Source: Isochrysis galbana | Taxonomy: Eukaryota > Haptophyta > Isochrysidales > Isochrysidaceae | NCBI GenBank assembly: GCA_018136815.1 | Contig: CM030935.1 | Span: 4,506,159 to 4,570,158, forward strand | Length of the DNA: 64,000 nucleotides | Reading direction: 5' to 3' | In this document: piece after piece, positions 63,552 to 64,000 of the stretch | Numbering within the stretch: the stretch's first letter is position 1 | Layout: each line of letters begins with the position of its first letter | Position numbers and translations under genes: made by a program | Notes under the pieces: generated by a model | Databases searched by the model: none | Told to the model about the DNA's origin: nothing | Seen by the model: only the letters and a program-made list of their open reading frames with translations

Positions 63552-64000
63552 TCAAACGAGCAGAAGCATAACCAACGAGAGCACCGACAATGCGGCAGCG
63601 CCGACGGACGGCACCAATAGCAGATTCCTTTTCAGACCAAAGATCCCGGCCTGCGCACGAAGATAGCTTAGCACAACATAGGTCGTCGCCCAGCCTAGGG
63701 AGAGCATCGCTCGAGCAAGTTGAGGCGTCGAGGCGTAATCCGGCGGCTCGAAGACCTCGTGCGGATCGCTAATCGTCGCCCCGGTCCATAGCGCCTGCGG
63801 CCGTACAGGAGGGGTGAGAGTGGGACTGGTGCTGGTGATCATCGCTCAGGGGTACCAAGGTGGCGATGTAAAGAGACGCTCTGAGGCAGCTTGACACCGC
63901 AGGGCACCATCATCTCGAGTGCCTCGCGACACACATGCATGCCGACAGTTAGTGTGAGCATTCCAACGACGAAAAATGCGAGCGCACGTGGCCCCTCTTC
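63552..64000 (-). CDS. Small membrane protein, fragmentary, entering from the right edge
   Basis: Two minus-strand frames abut. The first comes in from the window edge and reads ALAFFVVGMLTLTVGMHVCREALEMM to a TGA at 63841-63839. The second starts with an ATG overlapping that stop (ATGA) at 63842 and encodes 96 aa with YASTPQLARAMLSLGW, then a hydrophobic C-terminal helix (VGAAALSVLSLVMLLLV). Both look like membrane protein, so they may be one gene joined by an intron I could not place, or carry a frameshift. No family recognised. Confidence 0.4.

Overview
The window is nuclear DNA from a eukaryote. The genes are GC-rich, most have short spliceosomal introns (about 60-260 bp) and none is arranged in an operon. 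Recognisable products include Raptor, the second-largest RNA polymerase I subunit, an ER fatty-acid elongase and a MORN-repeat protein. The very high GC, long (CT)n/(GA)n/(CA)n tracts beside start codons, a GC-AG intron and the gene set point to a GC-rich unicellular alga. A haptophyte is my best guess, but that is inference and not shown by any single marker.

Layout. 0-2.4 kb: 5' part of a Raptor (RPTOR/KOG1) gene on the minus strand, running off the left edge. 3.9-5.4 kb: five-exon ELO-type elongase. 7.2-7.8 kb: small cytochrome b561-domain protein. 8.2-9.4 kb: nuclear FKBP with a nucleoplasmin-like domain. 10.7-17.7 kb: a 2.04-kb inverted duplication of an unrecognised gene around a 2.9-kb spacer made largely of mobile elements (a hAT-like MITE, a 5'-truncated LINE with a 19-bp target-site duplication, and pieces of a dispersed repeat). 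18.7-20.3 kb: WSC-domain glycosyltransferase. 20.5-22.7 kb: mobile-element debris. 23.2-24.6 kb: TPR/RPAP3_C protein. 25.8-27.3 kb: single-pass membrane protein with an IQ motif. 30.1-31.9 kb: secretory-pathway coiled-coil membrane protein. 31.9-34.1 kb: LINE reverse-transcriptase remnant, an LTR and a 100-N assembly gap. 34.5-39.5 kb: eleven-exon RNA polymerase I RPA2. 39.7-43.2 kb: repeats and a Myb/SANT-like spliced gene beside a perfect 28-bp hairpin. 44.2-45.4 kb: fatty-acid hydroxylase/sterol desaturase family protein. 46.3-49.7 kb: LINE cluster containing a solo LTR. 50.1 kb: 5S rRNA and a broken partial copy. 51.6-52.5 kb: membrane-anchored VWA protein. 55.0-56.4 kb: five-exon histidine phosphatase. 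58.8-59.5 kb: LINE remnant and tandem repeats. 59.9-61.9 kb: IQ-MORN-caspase-fold fusion protein. 63.6-64.0 kb: fragments of a small membrane protein.

The genes do not form one pathway. Two loose themes can be seen: RNA polymerase I and its assembly/signalling context (RPA2, an RPAP3-like TPR protein, a nucleolar-type FKBP, 5S rRNA, Raptor) and membrane lipid chemistry (elongase, hydroxylase). Their proximity is probably accidental. Exon boundaries were worked out by hand from splice signals, reading-frame phase and family conservation; most fit with no frame conflict. The most distinctive object is the IQ-MORN-caspase fusion. The other strong signals are the mobile-element insertions whose exact target-site duplications can be read directly.
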